DNA of 54,051 nt, from assembly GCA_910586445.1 (NCBI GenBank), contig CAJUHV010000021.1:1-54051 (forward strand), given 5' to 3'. This stretch comes from an uncultured Eubacterium sp. Its GTDB lineage: Bacteria > Bacillota > Clostridia > Lachnospirales > Lachnospiraceae. The notes below the pieces were generated by a model. It was not told where the DNA came from. It worked only from the letters and a program-made list of their open reading frames with translations, and did not search any database. Every line of letters starts with the position of its first letter. Position 1 is the stretch's first letter. This document shows positions 1 through 8,677 of the stretch, piece after piece. The position numbers and the translations under genes are program-made.

Positions 1-103
1 CTATGGGCTGTTCTTCTTCGGCGGGTACAGACAAACACGGTATTAAATAATCGCCATGCCGCTCGTATTTGCCACCCAGTTCCTCAAATAATGATTTTGC
101 CAT
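1..103 (-). CDS. tnpV: TnpV-type transposon-encoded protein (partial, N-terminus only)
   Basis: The reverse strand reads ATG at 103..101, preceded by GGAGGAA at about 117-111. The 34 visible codons begin MAKSLFEELGGKYERHGDYL and continue to PAEEEQPI. I recognise this as the start of the TnpV family, small proteins of unknown role carried by Tn4451-like and other Firmicutes conjugative or mobilisable transposons. The gene runs off the left edge, so its length cannot be judged. Its 5' end points towards a sugar epimerase gene that lacks its own start, so the end of a mobile element probably lies between 104 and about 187. Confidence 0.75.
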   Translation of the reverse strand, partial: MAKSLFEELGGKYERHGDYLIPCLSVPAEEEQPI

Positions 104-168
104 TTTGTAATTCCTCCAAATAAGATATTCACTCCATCTTGTCGTGTCTGCTGTCCTAAATATAATTT

Positions 169-1260
169 TTGAGTTTCTCCTTATCTGGTTTCATTCATGA
201 TTTAAAGCTGGATAAAAAAGCTGTAAAAGGATGTATCTTAAACAGCAGGATTCTCTGGTTTTTCTCCAATGCATATATGGTGCTGAAAGATGAAAGCCTT
301 TTAGAAAGCGCTGCCCATGCATACCGCTTTTTAAAAGACCACTGCCTGGACAGGGAGTACGGCGGCGTATACTGGTCTCTTGCTTATACCGGGGATGTGG
401 AAGATTCCACCAAGCATACCTATAACCAGGCGTTTGCGGTTTATGCGCTTTCTTTTTATTACGATGCGTCAAAGGATATGCAGGCGCTTGAGACGGCCCA
501 GAGCCTGTACCGTCTGATTGAAGAAAAATGCAGGGATGAACAGGGGTATCTGGAAGCTTTTACAAGGGATTTTCATCCTGCGGAAAATGACAAGCTTTCT
601 GAGAACGGAGTTATGGCCGGACGGACAATGAATACGCTGCTGCATGTATTTGAAGCTTATACGGAGCTTTACCGTGTATCCCATGATGCATGTGTGGCAG
701 ACAGGCTCCGGTATATGCTGGATCTGACCGCAGATAAGGTATATAATCCCAAGCTGGGACGGCAGGAAGTTTTCTTTGACAAGGACTGGAATTCATTGAT
801 CGACCTTTATTCTTACGGGCATGATATTGAGGCGGCATGGCTGATTGACCGCGGGCTGGATGTTTTGGGGGAAGCTTACGATGGGGTAAAAATTTCGGAA
901 ATTACAAAAACAATGACCGAAAATATATACCGCAGGGCATATATAGAACATTCCCTTGTAAATGAGGCGGAAAATGGGATTGTAGATACTACACGCGTCT
1001 GGTGGGTGCAGGCAGAGGCTGTGGTTGGTTTCTTAAACGGATATATCAGGCAGCAGGAGCAGAAATATCTGGAGGCGGCAGAAGATATCTGGGGTTATAT
1101 TTCAGGCTGCATGGTGGATAAAAGGCCGGATTCCGAATGGCTTGCGAAACTGGACAGAGACAGGAATCCGGTTCCAGATCCTATAGTGGAACCGTGGAAA
1201 TGTCCGTACCATAACGGGAGGATGTGTTTTGAAGTGCTAAAAAGGCTTGGGGAGGTTTAA
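169..1260 (+). pseudogene. Cellobiose/mannobiose 2-epimerase, 5'-truncated
   Basis: This is an AGE-superfamily (alpha/alpha)6-barrel enzyme of the cellobiose 2-epimerase type, which converts the reducing-end glucose or mannose of a beta-1,4 disaccharide. In mannan users it turns mannobiose into mannosylglucose for the next gene's enzyme. Family signatures are SRILWFFSNAY near the start, SYGHDIEAAWL in the middle and CPYHNGRMC at the C-terminus; the last two hold the catalytic histidines. Family members are about 390 residues and carry some 35 residues ahead of LDKKA. Here homology begins only at about GFIHDLK (near 187), and the upstream codons, reached from a TTG at 169, do not resemble the family. 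The 5' end has been replaced by mobile-element sequence. The catalytic residues remain, so low activity from the TTG start cannot be excluded. Confidence 0.8.
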
Positions 1261-1262
1261 CT

Positions 1263-2450
1263 ATGCTTCATAAACAATATTATGTGGAACAGGAAAAGGT
1301 AGAACGTCTGGTTTCAAGAAAGAACCAGAAAAGCAGTTTTTACAACGGCATTTATGACAGGTATGAATATCCGGTGCTGACAAGGGAATTTATCCCGGTC
1401 CACTGGAGGTATGACTTAAATGCGCAGACAAATCCGTATTTTATGGAGCGCCTGGGAGTAAATGCGGTTATGAATTCCGGTGCGGTCTTTTTGAATGGAA
1501 AATATCATCTTGTTGTGCGTGTGGAAGGGAATGACCGGAAATCTTTTTTTGCAGTGGCACAAAGCGATACAGGGATTGACGGTTTTCGTTTCTGGGATTA
1601 TCCGGTAGAGCTGCCGGATACCTGCCCGGAAGAGACAAATGTATATGATATGCGTCTGACACAGCATGAGGACGGCTGGATCTATGGGCTGTTCTGTTCA
1701 GAGAGCAAAGACAGCAAAAATCCGGATCTGTCTGCAGCCGTTGCGGCGGCAGGCATTGTGAGGACGAAGGATTTAAAAACATGGGAACGCCTGGATAATC
1801 TGAAAACGCTGCGCTCCCCGCAGCAGAGGAATGTTGCGCTTCACCCAGAATTTGTAGACGGGAAATATGCGTTTTACACAAGGCCGATGGACGGTTTTAT
1901 AGAAACCGGGAGCGGCGGGGGAATTGGTTTTGGGCTGTGCGGGGACATCTGCCATGCAGTGATTGATGAGGAAAAGATCATCAGCAGGCGGATTTATCAT
2001 ACACTTACAGAGTCAAAAAACGGAGCCGGGGCACCTCCGATAAAGGGGAAAAAATGCTGGATACATATTGCACATGGCGTGCGTAATACGGCTGCGGGGC
2101 TGCGTTATGTCCTGTATGCATTTGGAACAGACCTAAAGGAGCCTTCCAGGGTCGTTGCAGAGCCTTCCGGCGTATTTTTGGTCCCGCTTGGACAGGAAAG
2201 AGTCGGGGATGTCTCCAATGTTGTATTTACAAACGGGGCAGTTGTCAGGGAAAACGGCGACGTTTCTATTTATTATGCATCCTGTGACACCAGGCTGCAT
2301 GTAGCTGTAACTACGATTGACAGGCTGGAGGATTATCTGTTTGCAACGCCGAAGGACCCGCTGCGGTCAGCAGACTGCGTAAAACAGCGCTACAGTCTGA
2401 TCCGCCACAACCTGGAGCTTTTTGAGCCGGATATCCGTCTGAATGTTTAG
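1263..2450 (+). CDS. GH130_1 4-O-beta-D-mannosyl-D-glucose phosphorylase
   Basis: This cytoplasmic inverting phosphorylase cleaves Man-beta-1,4-Glc with phosphate to alpha-mannose 1-phosphate and glucose. The 395-residue length fits GH130 subfamily 1 (about 390) better than the shorter GH130_2 mannobiose phosphorylases. Visible motifs are DLNAQTNPYFMERLGVNAV (about 51-69), VRVEGNDRKSFFAVA (about 85-99) and YDMRLTQHEDG (128-138), where Asp129 matches the family's general acid. It starts 2 nt after the epimerase stop, with GGAGG at 1251-1255 inside the end of that gene. The pairing is the standard epimerase/phosphorylase route for mannobiose. Specificity is inferred from subfamily and context. 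Confidence 0.88.
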   Translation: MLHKQYYVEQEKVERLVSRKNQKSSFYNGIYDRYEYPVLTREFIPVHWRYDLNAQTNPYFMERLGVNAVMNSGAVFLNGKYHLVVRVEGNDRKSFFAVAQSDTGIDGFRFWDYPVELPDTCPEETNVYDMRLTQHEDGWIYGLFCSESKDSKNPDLSAAVAAAGIVRTKDLKTWERLDNLKTLRSPQQRNVALHPEFVDGKYAFYTRPMDGFIETGSGGGIGFGLCGDICHAVIDEEKIISRRIYHTLTESKNGAGAPPIKGKKCWIHIAHGVRNTAAGLRYVLYAFGTDLKEPSRVVAEPSGVFLVPLGQERVGDVSNVVFTNGAVVRENGDVSIYYASCDTRLHVAVTTIDRLEDYLFATPKDPLRSADCVKQRYSLIRHNLELFEPDIRLNV

Positions 2451-2509
2451 CAGACAGCCAGACGCCTCCGCAGGGGCAGAATGATTTTTAACGGAGTAAA
2501 GACAGCCGC

Positions 2510-2540
2510 ATCCGGGCAGCAGGAAATGAGCTGCCCGGAT
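2510..2540 (+). terminator. Strong hairpin after the GH130 gene
   Basis: A perfect 11-bp stem, ATCCGGGCAGC (2510-2520) with GCTGCCCGGAT (2530-2540), has a 9-nt loop. The sequence after it is A-rich, not T-rich, so it is not a textbook rho-independent terminator. It may act as an mRNA-stabilising or partial termination hairpin between the phosphorylase and the next gene. Confidence 0.4.
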
Positions 2541-2572
2541 TATAAAAAAGTCAGGGGAGTGACAGACTCTTA

Positions 2573-3280
2573 ATGAAAAATAGATGGAAAGATATCAAGG
2601 AAAAAACTTCCGGTATGGGCAGAAAAGAAGCGCTTGCTTATATATTTACTTATTACTGGTATCATATGCTGGCTTTTGTTTCTGTGGCTGCCCTGATTTT
2701 TTTATTTGCAGCACATTATGGTTCTGGAAATAAAAAGCCGCTGTTTACCTGCATGATTATAAACCAGCAGACAGATGCAGGAAGGGATTTGCGTATCAGG
2801 GATGCTTTTGCACAGTATGCGGATATTCTGCCGGAAAGGGTTGTGATTGATTCCGGCTGTCAGTTCTCTTACGGACAGTTTCGAATACAGGGAGTAAATG
2901 AAAGTTCCTATGAAAAATTCTTTTTCCAGTGGGGAAACCATGAGATTGATGCAGTCATCATGCCGGAAAGCTTTTACCGGCACTGCAGGGAAATGGGCGG
3001 AGACTTTTATGTACTGGACGGAAAAGATGCAGAAGGGATGGAACTGTATATGGACGAAGGACAGGCAAAAGCGGCAGTGCTTGGCGAGGACCGTTTTATG
3101 GAGACAGCAGCAGGAGAAAAAGGCGGAAAGCTGCTGCTGGCGTTTCCGGTATCCGGAGAGAGGACGCAAATGCGGAACAGCTTTTTGAAATTTGTGAGCA
3201 GGACATGGAAAGATCACAAAGAAGGTATCTGGACAGATACGGTGGCCGGCCGGAACCGGCAGGAGAATGAGGAGGGATGA
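2573..3280 (+). CDS. Single-pass membrane protein of unknown function
   Basis: No family was recognised. The 235-residue protein has a basic N-terminus, one clear hydrophobic helix at about residues 32-48 and then an extracytoplasmic-looking domain of about 180 residues without a transport or catalytic motif I know. Its stop overlaps the start of the following YesL gene in an ATGA (3277-3280), so the two are translationally coupled and probably act together. Their place between a phosphorylase and mannan deacetylases suggests a role linked to sugar uptake or its membrane control. That role is inference only. Confidence 0.6.
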   Translation: MKNRWKDIKEKTSGMGRKEALAYIFTYYWYHMLAFVSVAALIFLFAAHYGSGNKKPLFTCMIINQQTDAGRDLRIRDAFAQYADILPERVVIDSGCQFSYGQFRIQGVNESSYEKFFFQWGNHEIDAVIMPESFYRHCREMGGDFYVLDGKDAEGMELYMDEGQAKAAVLGEDRFMETAAGEKGGKLLLAFPVSGERTQMRNSFLKFVSRTWKDHKEGIWTDTVAGRNRQENEEG

Positions 3281-3894
3281 ATTTGAAAAAATTACCGGTG
3301 GAACATCCGTTTTTTGAATTTATGGGAAGTCTGGGTGACTGGATGATTCTGAATGCTTTGTTTGTAGTTACGTCTCTGCCGGTGATTACCATTGGCGTTT
3401 CCCTTACATCTATGTATCAGGTTTCTTTAAGGCGCATCCGGGGAGAAAGCCGGTATACAGTGCGTGAATATTTCCAGGCACTTCGAAATGAATGGAAGGA
3501 GAGCACAAAGCTGTGGATGTTTTTCCTGTGTACGGGAGGCATTCTGCTGTTCGATGTGCTGTATGGAAATAACCTGCCCGCAGCAGTGAATATTGGTCTT
3601 GGATGTCTGGCGGCGCTCTGGTGTTTTGTGTTTACGTATGCGTTTCCGCTGCAGGCAAGATTTCAAAACAGCATGCGCAATACGCTTGTAAATGCTTTGA
3701 TTCTTGCATTCCGCAATTTTCCGGTAACAGTTATTCTGATCATCTTAAATAGTGTTCCTATCGTCTGCATTATGATGGGGCCGTTTACGGTAATGGCTGT
3801 TATGCCGGTTTTCTGTATCATTGGTTTTTCACTGATCGTATGGCTGGAAAGTGTTTTTCTGTCTGTCATATTTGAAAAAATAAAGGAAATATAG
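3277..3894 (+). CDS. YesL/DUF624 family membrane protein
   Basis: This 205-residue integral membrane protein has about five hydrophobic segments (around residues 24-48, 80-95, 103-125, 148-170 and 175-200). The N-terminal pattern, with FFEFMGSLGDWMILNALFV followed by a helix and a basic loop (SLRRIRGES), matches the YesL/DUF624 family. These proteins are regularly encoded inside Firmicutes carbohydrate ABC-transporter operons, and their biochemical role is unsettled. GGAGGG at 3271-3276 serves its start inside the preceding gene. No transporter genes survive beside it here, unlike in intact mannan loci. Confidence 0.75.
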   Translation: MNLKKLPVEHPFFEFMGSLGDWMILNALFVVTSLPVITIGVSLTSMYQVSLRRIRGESRYTVREYFQALRNEWKESTKLWMFFLCTGGILLFDVLYGNNLPAAVNIGLGCLAALWCFVFTYAFPLQARFQNSMRNTLVNALILAFRNFPVTVILIILNSVPIVCIMMGPFTVMAVMPVFCIIGFSLIVWLESVFLSVIFEKIKEI

Positions 3895-3917
3895 TAATCA
3901 GTAGAAGGAGTAAGCAG

Positions 3918-4964
3918 ATGAAAATTAAACCTGATGATGAAAAATTATTTTATTCAGGAAGGATTGACTGGAGATGTCCAAAGGAACCGGTTTTTGTATT
4001 TCCATGTACCAGCGTATGCATGCGGTTTACAGGGAATATGCTGAAAATTCATGTAAAGAACCGCCAGGCATACTGGGACAATTACCTGGGCTGTATTTTG
4101 GACGGAAAGCAGACAGCGCTTCTGCTTCCAAAAGACGGGGAGGCAGTCTTTGAAATTCCAGTGGAACAGACAGAGCGGAAAGTGCACGAGGTTTTGATTT
4201 TTAAGCGGCAGGATGCCTGCCATGAAGTCAGCTTTCTTGGTGCAGAGATCGCAGACGGAGCCGGCCTTGTATGCGTGCCGGATCGGCCGGAGCGGAAAAT
4301 CGAAGTATACGGAGATTCCGTATCGGCGGGGGAAGTGTCAGAAGCAGAAGCATATACGGGCTGCGAAGATCCTCAGCATAATGGGGAATACTCCAATAGC
4401 TGGTATTCTTATGCATGGATGACGGCAAGGAAACTCCATGCGCAGATTCATGATATTGCACAGGGCGGGATCGCGCTTTTGGATGGGACTGGATGGTTTC
4501 ATGAACCTGAATACATAGGTATGGAAACGGCGTGGGACAAAGTACGGTATAACCCGCAGCTGGGGGAGAGGCTGGAATGGAATTTTGAAAGCTATGTGCC
4601 GCAGCTTGTGATTGTTGCGCTTGGCCAGAATGACAGCCATCTGCAGGATTATATGAAAGAGGATTTCTCCGGGGCAAAAGCAGAAAAGTGGAGGCGGCAT
4701 TATAAAGCCTTTTTAGGAAAACTGCGGGAAAAATATCCAGATGCCCATATTGTGTGCTGCACAACGCTGCTATGCCATGACAAGGCATGGGACCGTTCCA
4801 TTGGATGGGCAGTGCATGAGATGGGGGACAATAAAATCACGCAGTATGTTTTTAAACGCTGCGGTACGGGAACGCCGGGGCATCTTAGAATACCCGAAGC
4901 AGAAGAAATGGCACAGGAGCTTTCAGAATATATCAAAAAACTGAATATAGAAGGGTGGAACTAG
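3918..4964 (+). CDS. CE2-type SGNH acetylesterase (mannan/xylan deacetylase)
   Basis: This two-domain carbohydrate esterase of the CE2 type has an N-terminal beta-sandwich (about residues 1-120) and a C-terminal SGNH hydrolase fold. The nucleophile block is YGDSVSAGE with Ser134, the GQND block is at about 236-239, and the catalytic His is His322 in GTPGHLRIPE. No signal peptide is present, so it would act inside the cell on imported acetylated oligosaccharides. Roseburia intestinalis pairs a CE2 and a CE17 enzyme to remove acetyl groups from all positions of beta-mannan, and the next gene here is CE17-like. GAAGGAG at 3903-3909 precedes the ATG. Confidence 0.85.
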   Translation: MKIKPDDEKLFYSGRIDWRCPKEPVFVFPCTSVCMRFTGNMLKIHVKNRQAYWDNYLGCILDGKQTALLLPKDGEAVFEIPVEQTERKVHEVLIFKRQDACHEVSFLGAEIADGAGLVCVPDRPERKIEVYGDSVSAGEVSEAEAYTGCEDPQHNGEYSNSWYSYAWMTARKLHAQIHDIAQGGIALLDGTGWFHEPEYIGMETAWDKVRYNPQLGERLEWNFESYVPQLVIVALGQNDSHLQDYMKEDFSGAKAEKWRRHYKAFLGKLREKYPDAHIVCCTTLLCHDKAWDRSIGWAVHEMGDNKITQYVFKRCGTGTPGHLRIPEAEEMAQELSEYIKKLNIEGWN

Positions 4965-4968
4965 AATC

Positions 4969-6063
4969 ATGCAGAAGGGGAATTTTGCAAGATTGAAGAA
5001 TTGTATGCGCAGGGACGAAAAAGGGGAACCTCTGACAATTGGTTTTTTGGGAGGTTCTATTACACAAGGATGCGCTGCCTCGGAGCATGAGAAATGCTAT
5101 GCTTACCGTGTGTATGACTGGTGGAAGCGTACATTTCCAAAGGCGGAAATATCTTATGTAAACGGTGGCATTGGAGGAACCGATTCCCATTTTGGAGTTT
5201 CCAGGGTCTGGCAGGATTTTCTGATGTACCAGCCGGATGTTGCCGTGCTGGATTTCAGCGTCAATGATGTTACGGATGACGGCGTGAGAAATGAAACATT
5301 TTTCCAGGAGACTTATGAGGGGCTGCTGCGCAGGATACTGGCAGGCAGGAAAAAAACCGCTGTATTAATCTTAAATAATGTGGACTATTCGCAGGGGACG
5401 AATGTCCAGCAGGCCCATAACGAAATCGGTGCATGGTACGGTATTCCGTATGTCAGCATGAAAGATACGCTGTATGGGCAGATGAAAGCCGGACGTTATA
5501 CACAAAAGGAGCTTACACCGGACGGCCTGCATCCCAGTGATCAAGGGCATGAGCTGGCAGCTGCTGAAATCAATTCCCTGCTTGAGGATATCAGGGTCCA
5601 TATGTGGGAGGAAGAACAGGAATGTGACATGCCAGAGCCGATGACGGCAAATGCTTATGAGCATGCCAGAAGAATTACAATCAAAGAAGCATCGCCGCTG
5701 CTTGCCGGCTTCAGGATTGATACAGATGAGAAATCAGGGCATCTTGACCTGTTTAAAAATGGCTGGATTGGAAAGCAGGCGGGAGACAGGATACTGTTTG
5801 AAGAAGAAGCTTCCTGCATTGCGCTCCAATACCGAAAATCGGTTGCAGGGCCTGCACTCCGGGCAGAAGTAAGGCTGGACGGCGATGCATCCCGTACATG
5901 GATTCTGGATGGAAATTTTGAAGAAGACTGGGGAGACAGCGCACAGATTGCCGTGATTCTCCACCATGGTGAAAAAAGAAAACACCGTATTGAAATAGAA
6001 GTTTTAGATGACCAGATTCAGGGTGCGGTACCGTTTTATTTAATGTCGCTGATTCTTGTATGA
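4969..6063 (+). CDS. CE17-type SGNH acetylesterase with C-terminal carbohydrate-binding domain
   Basis: The SGNH/GDSL hydrolase domain (about residues 1-205) has nucleophile Ser30 in GFLGGSITQG, the glycine block NGGIGGTDS (65-73), FSVND (96-100) and the Asp185/His188 pair in DGLHPSDQGHE. Residues 215-364 form a beta-rich module like the CBM35-like domain of CE17 mannan acetylesterases. CE17 enzymes remove 3-O- and 6-O-acetyl groups and complement CE2. The start lies 4 nt after the CE2 stop, with GAAGGG at 4949-4954 as the likely ribosome site, so the pair is co-translated. There is no signal peptide, which implies a cytoplasmic location. Confidence 0.85.
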   Translation: MQKGNFARLKNCMRRDEKGEPLTIGFLGGSITQGCAASEHEKCYAYRVYDWWKRTFPKAEISYVNGGIGGTDSHFGVSRVWQDFLMYQPDVAVLDFSVNDVTDDGVRNETFFQETYEGLLRRILAGRKKTAVLILNNVDYSQGTNVQQAHNEIGAWYGIPYVSMKDTLYGQMKAGRYTQKELTPDGLHPSDQGHELAAAEINSLLEDIRVHMWEEEQECDMPEPMTANAYEHARRITIKEASPLLAGFRIDTDEKSGHLDLFKNGWIGKQAGDRILFEEEASCIALQYRKSVAGPALRAEVRLDGDASRTWILDGNFEEDWGDSAQIAVILHHGEKRKHRIEIEVLDDQIQGAVPFYLMSLILV

Positions 6064-6116
6064 AAGATGCATTTGTAAAGAAGCTGCCGTAAGTGCAGCT
6101 GAAACAGGAGGGTATT

Positions 6117-7475
6117 ATGGGATTCTCAAAAGATTTTGTCTGGGGTGCGGCAGCCAGCTCCTATCAGATTGAAGGTGCGGTCAATGAAGAAGGAAAGGGC
6201 GAGCATATATGGGATGTGTATGTAAGAGAACCGGGCCATATATATGGCGGCCACAGTGGGAAGACTGCCTGCGACCATTATCACAGATTTCGTGAAGACG
6301 CGGGCCTTATGAAAGCAGTCGGGATTAAGGCATACCGGTTTTCTATTGACTGGTCAAGAATCATGCCGCAGGGCTGCGGTTTTGTAAACGAAAAGGGCAT
6401 GGCATTTTATGATGCGCTTATTGACGAGCTGCTTAAAAATAAGATTGAGCCGTATATCACCTTGTTTCACTGGGAACTTCCTTATGAGCTGTATAAAAAG
6501 GGAGGGTGGATGAATCCCCAGATTGTGGAATGGTTTGGAGAATATGCGAAACAGGCTGCGGAAAGGTTCAGCGACCGGGTCAGCCATTTTTTCACGCTGA
6601 ATGAGCCGCAGTGCTTTGTCGGACTGGAGTTCCTTACCGAGGAACATGCACCGGGGCTTAGAGCGCCTCTTAGAGATACCTTTGAAATGGCACACAATGC
6701 ATTAAAAGCACATGGAAGGGCAGTGCAGATGCTGCGGCAGTATGGGAAACAGAAACTGACCGTTGGTTATGCACCTACCTGCGGCATGTGTTACCCGCAG
6801 ACAGAAAAGCCGGAAGACGTTGAGGCAGCAAGGCAGATGCTGTTTGCCATGAACCCGGAAGACAGGAACTGGACATGGAACGTTGCATGGTGGTCAGACC
6901 CGGTTCTGTTTGGAGAATATCCGAAAGAGGGGCTTATGCGTTATGAACCATACCTTCCTAAGATTACAGATGCTGATATGAAGCTGATTTCAGAACCAAT
7001 TGATGTATATGGACAGAACATCTACAACGGGAGATGTATCCGTATGGGTGAAGATGGAAAACCCGTGGAGGTGGAGCGCCCCGAAGGATTTCCAAGAACA
7101 GCCAGTTCCTGGCCGGTAACGCCGGAGGCTTTGTACTGGGGGCCGAAGTTCTTATATGAAAGATATCAAAAGCCTTTGTACATAACGGAAAACGGATTGT
7201 CGTGACAGGATGGTGTATCACTGGATGGAAAGGTGCATGACCCTGCAAGGATTGATTTTCTGGCAAGGTACCTGCGCGAACTGAAAAGGGCGGCAGATGA
7301 AATTGATCTGAGGGGGTATTTTCTATGGTCGCTGCTGGATAATTTTGAGTGGGCAAGAGGCTATTCGGAACGTTTTGGGCTGGTATATGTGGATTATCAG
7401 ACGCAGAAGAGGATTATGAAAGATTCTGCCTTCTGGTATCATGATGTTATTGAAAATAACGGAGCAGCGCTGTAA
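6117..7475 (+). pseudogene. GH1 beta-glucosidase interrupted by an in-frame TGA
   Basis: This glycoside hydrolase family 1 gene would hydrolyse terminal beta-glucosyl units, for example from glucomannan oligomers. From the ATG at 6117 (AGGAGGG at 6106-6112) it keeps the acid/base Glu163 in LNEPQ and the nucleophile Glu359 in YITENGLS. Codon 363 is TGA (7203-7205), and the same frame then continues as QDGVSLDGKVHDP to a normal GH1 C-terminus (FLWSLLDNFEW, RFGLVYVD). Homologues usually have Cys at the TGA position, so one base change (TGC/TGT to TGA) explains it. The product would be cut about 90 residues short and lose part of the barrel. An upstream GTG at 6093 has no ribosome site. Confidence 0.85.
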
Positions 7476-7550
7476 GCATAAAAGTTTCGAGAAAATAGAA
7501 AACAGTTTAAGATGTGAAAATGGCAGACATTTGGAAAGAAAAAGAACAGA

Positions 7551-7648
7551 GGGGCTGTCGCACTAAGCAAAACATATACAAGATATAGTATAGAAGAATG
7601 ATTTATACCAACTATATTTTGTATCATTTTTCTTAATGCGACAGCCCC
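7551..7648. repeat. 98-bp palindromic element, family A, copy 1
   Basis: The terminal inverted repeats are GGGGCTGTCGCA (7551-7562) and TGCGACAGCCCC (7637-7648), around an AT-rich inner part. The reverse complement of the whole element matches 29927-30024 almost base for base. It lacks coding capacity, so it is a MITE-like or hairpin-forming element. It lies between the ends of the GH1 and AraC genes and could also serve as a bidirectional terminator. Confidence 0.8.
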
Positions 7649-7739
7649 ATTTTTATCATCACTATTAATACTAAATGGTGCTGATTTGTTTGTCAACTTT
7701 TTTAATGTTATGTTAGAGCATATTTGAAAACGGGCAGGC

Positions 7740-8567
7740 CTACACAACGACATGGGCCTTACGGTACTGCTGCGGGGATACATGGCAGATTTTTTGAAAC
7801 GTCTGGGAAAAATAGCTGCTGGAGGAAAAGCCGGTGCTGCCGGCGATCTCTTCGATGCTGTAGCTTGTAGTTGTCAAAAGATCCTTGGCAGCCGAAATCC
7901 GCACCTCCGTCAGGTATGCGATCGGAGATTTTCCGTAAAGCTCTGTAAACTGGTGGCTCAGATAATATTTTGTAATGTTGCAGCTGTCAGCCAGAGAGTT
8001 AAGCGTGATCTTGTCGTGGTAATTTTCCTCAATGTAGCGTCTGGCCTTGTGGCACTCACGGCTGCTGTTTAAAGGCTCTACAAGCTCGCAGGATATATGG
8101 TCTTTGCGGTATATAAGCAGGATAAGGATAGCCAGATAATGCTGGCATATTTCTTCATAGCACTTCCTTTTGTTGTGCATTTCATTCAGAATGCTTTCAA
8201 AGCAGAGGCGGATGGAAGGTGCGTTGGATGAGGAATTTACAATGCTGTATTCCACAGGCCGGTCTGTGATGATCTTCAGTCCTTCTACGCCCAGAACATA
8301 GTAATCCAGCGGATCGGAGGAATTGGAAAATTCGGTATGCAGCACGTGTGTTCCGATCAGGACAAGGCTGTCTGCCTTGACTGGGATCGTTTCGTTTTCA
8401 ATCTGCATATATCCGCTGCCGCTTTTGATAAAAAAGATTTCGGTAAACTGATGGCTGTGCGGGTAACTGGTCCAGTCATTCTCAAATTTGGAGGAAGAAA
8501 TGGACAGAAGCCTGAAAGAAAGTTCTGGAAGGGCTTTGGTTTCCAAATTTAATTTTCTGTTACTCAT
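7740..8567 (-). CDS. AraC-family transcriptional regulator with cupin sensor
   Basis: This 275-residue regulator has an N-terminal AraC cupin domain (about 1-150; the SYPHSHQFTEIFFIKSGSG stretch is the sugar-binding cupin signature). A C-terminal double helix-turn-helix follows (about 170-275, ending GFSSSSYFSQTFQKICHVSPQQYRK). AAAGGAG lies just upstream of its ATG at 8567. It is transcribed away from the LNB/GNB transporter operon across a 245-bp AT-rich gap holding two direct repeats next to that operon's promoter. It is therefore most simply the sugar-responsive activator of the GH112 locus. The inducer is not determinable from the sequence. Confidence 0.9.
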   Translation of the reverse strand: MSNRKLNLETKALPELSFRLLSISSSKFENDWTSYPHSHQFTEIFFIKSGSGYMQIENETIPVKADSLVLIGTHVLHTEFSNSSDPLDYYVLGVEGLKIITDRPVEYSIVNSSSNAPSIRLCFESILNEMHNKRKCYEEICQHYLAILILLIYRKDHISCELVEPLNSSRECHKARRYIEENYHDKITLNSLADSCNITKYYLSHQFTELYGKSPIAYLTEVRISAAKDLLTTTSYSIEEIAGSTGFSSSSYFSQTFQKICHVSPQQYRKAHVVV

Positions 8568-8677
8568 AGAATCTCCTTTCCGCCTTTTGGATAAAATGCA
8601 TAAATTTTAGGGATATGAATATGTTTTCTAGTATAAGTATATGAAAAAACAGAATGCTTTGCAATATTTTTATAAAA

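Noticed and set aside
7203..7241. Selenocysteine insertion in the GH1 gene
   Set aside because: Not accepted as the call: the downstream hairpin is weak and bulged, GH1 enzymes are not known selenoproteins, and neighbouring genes also show decay. It is kept as a finding to check.
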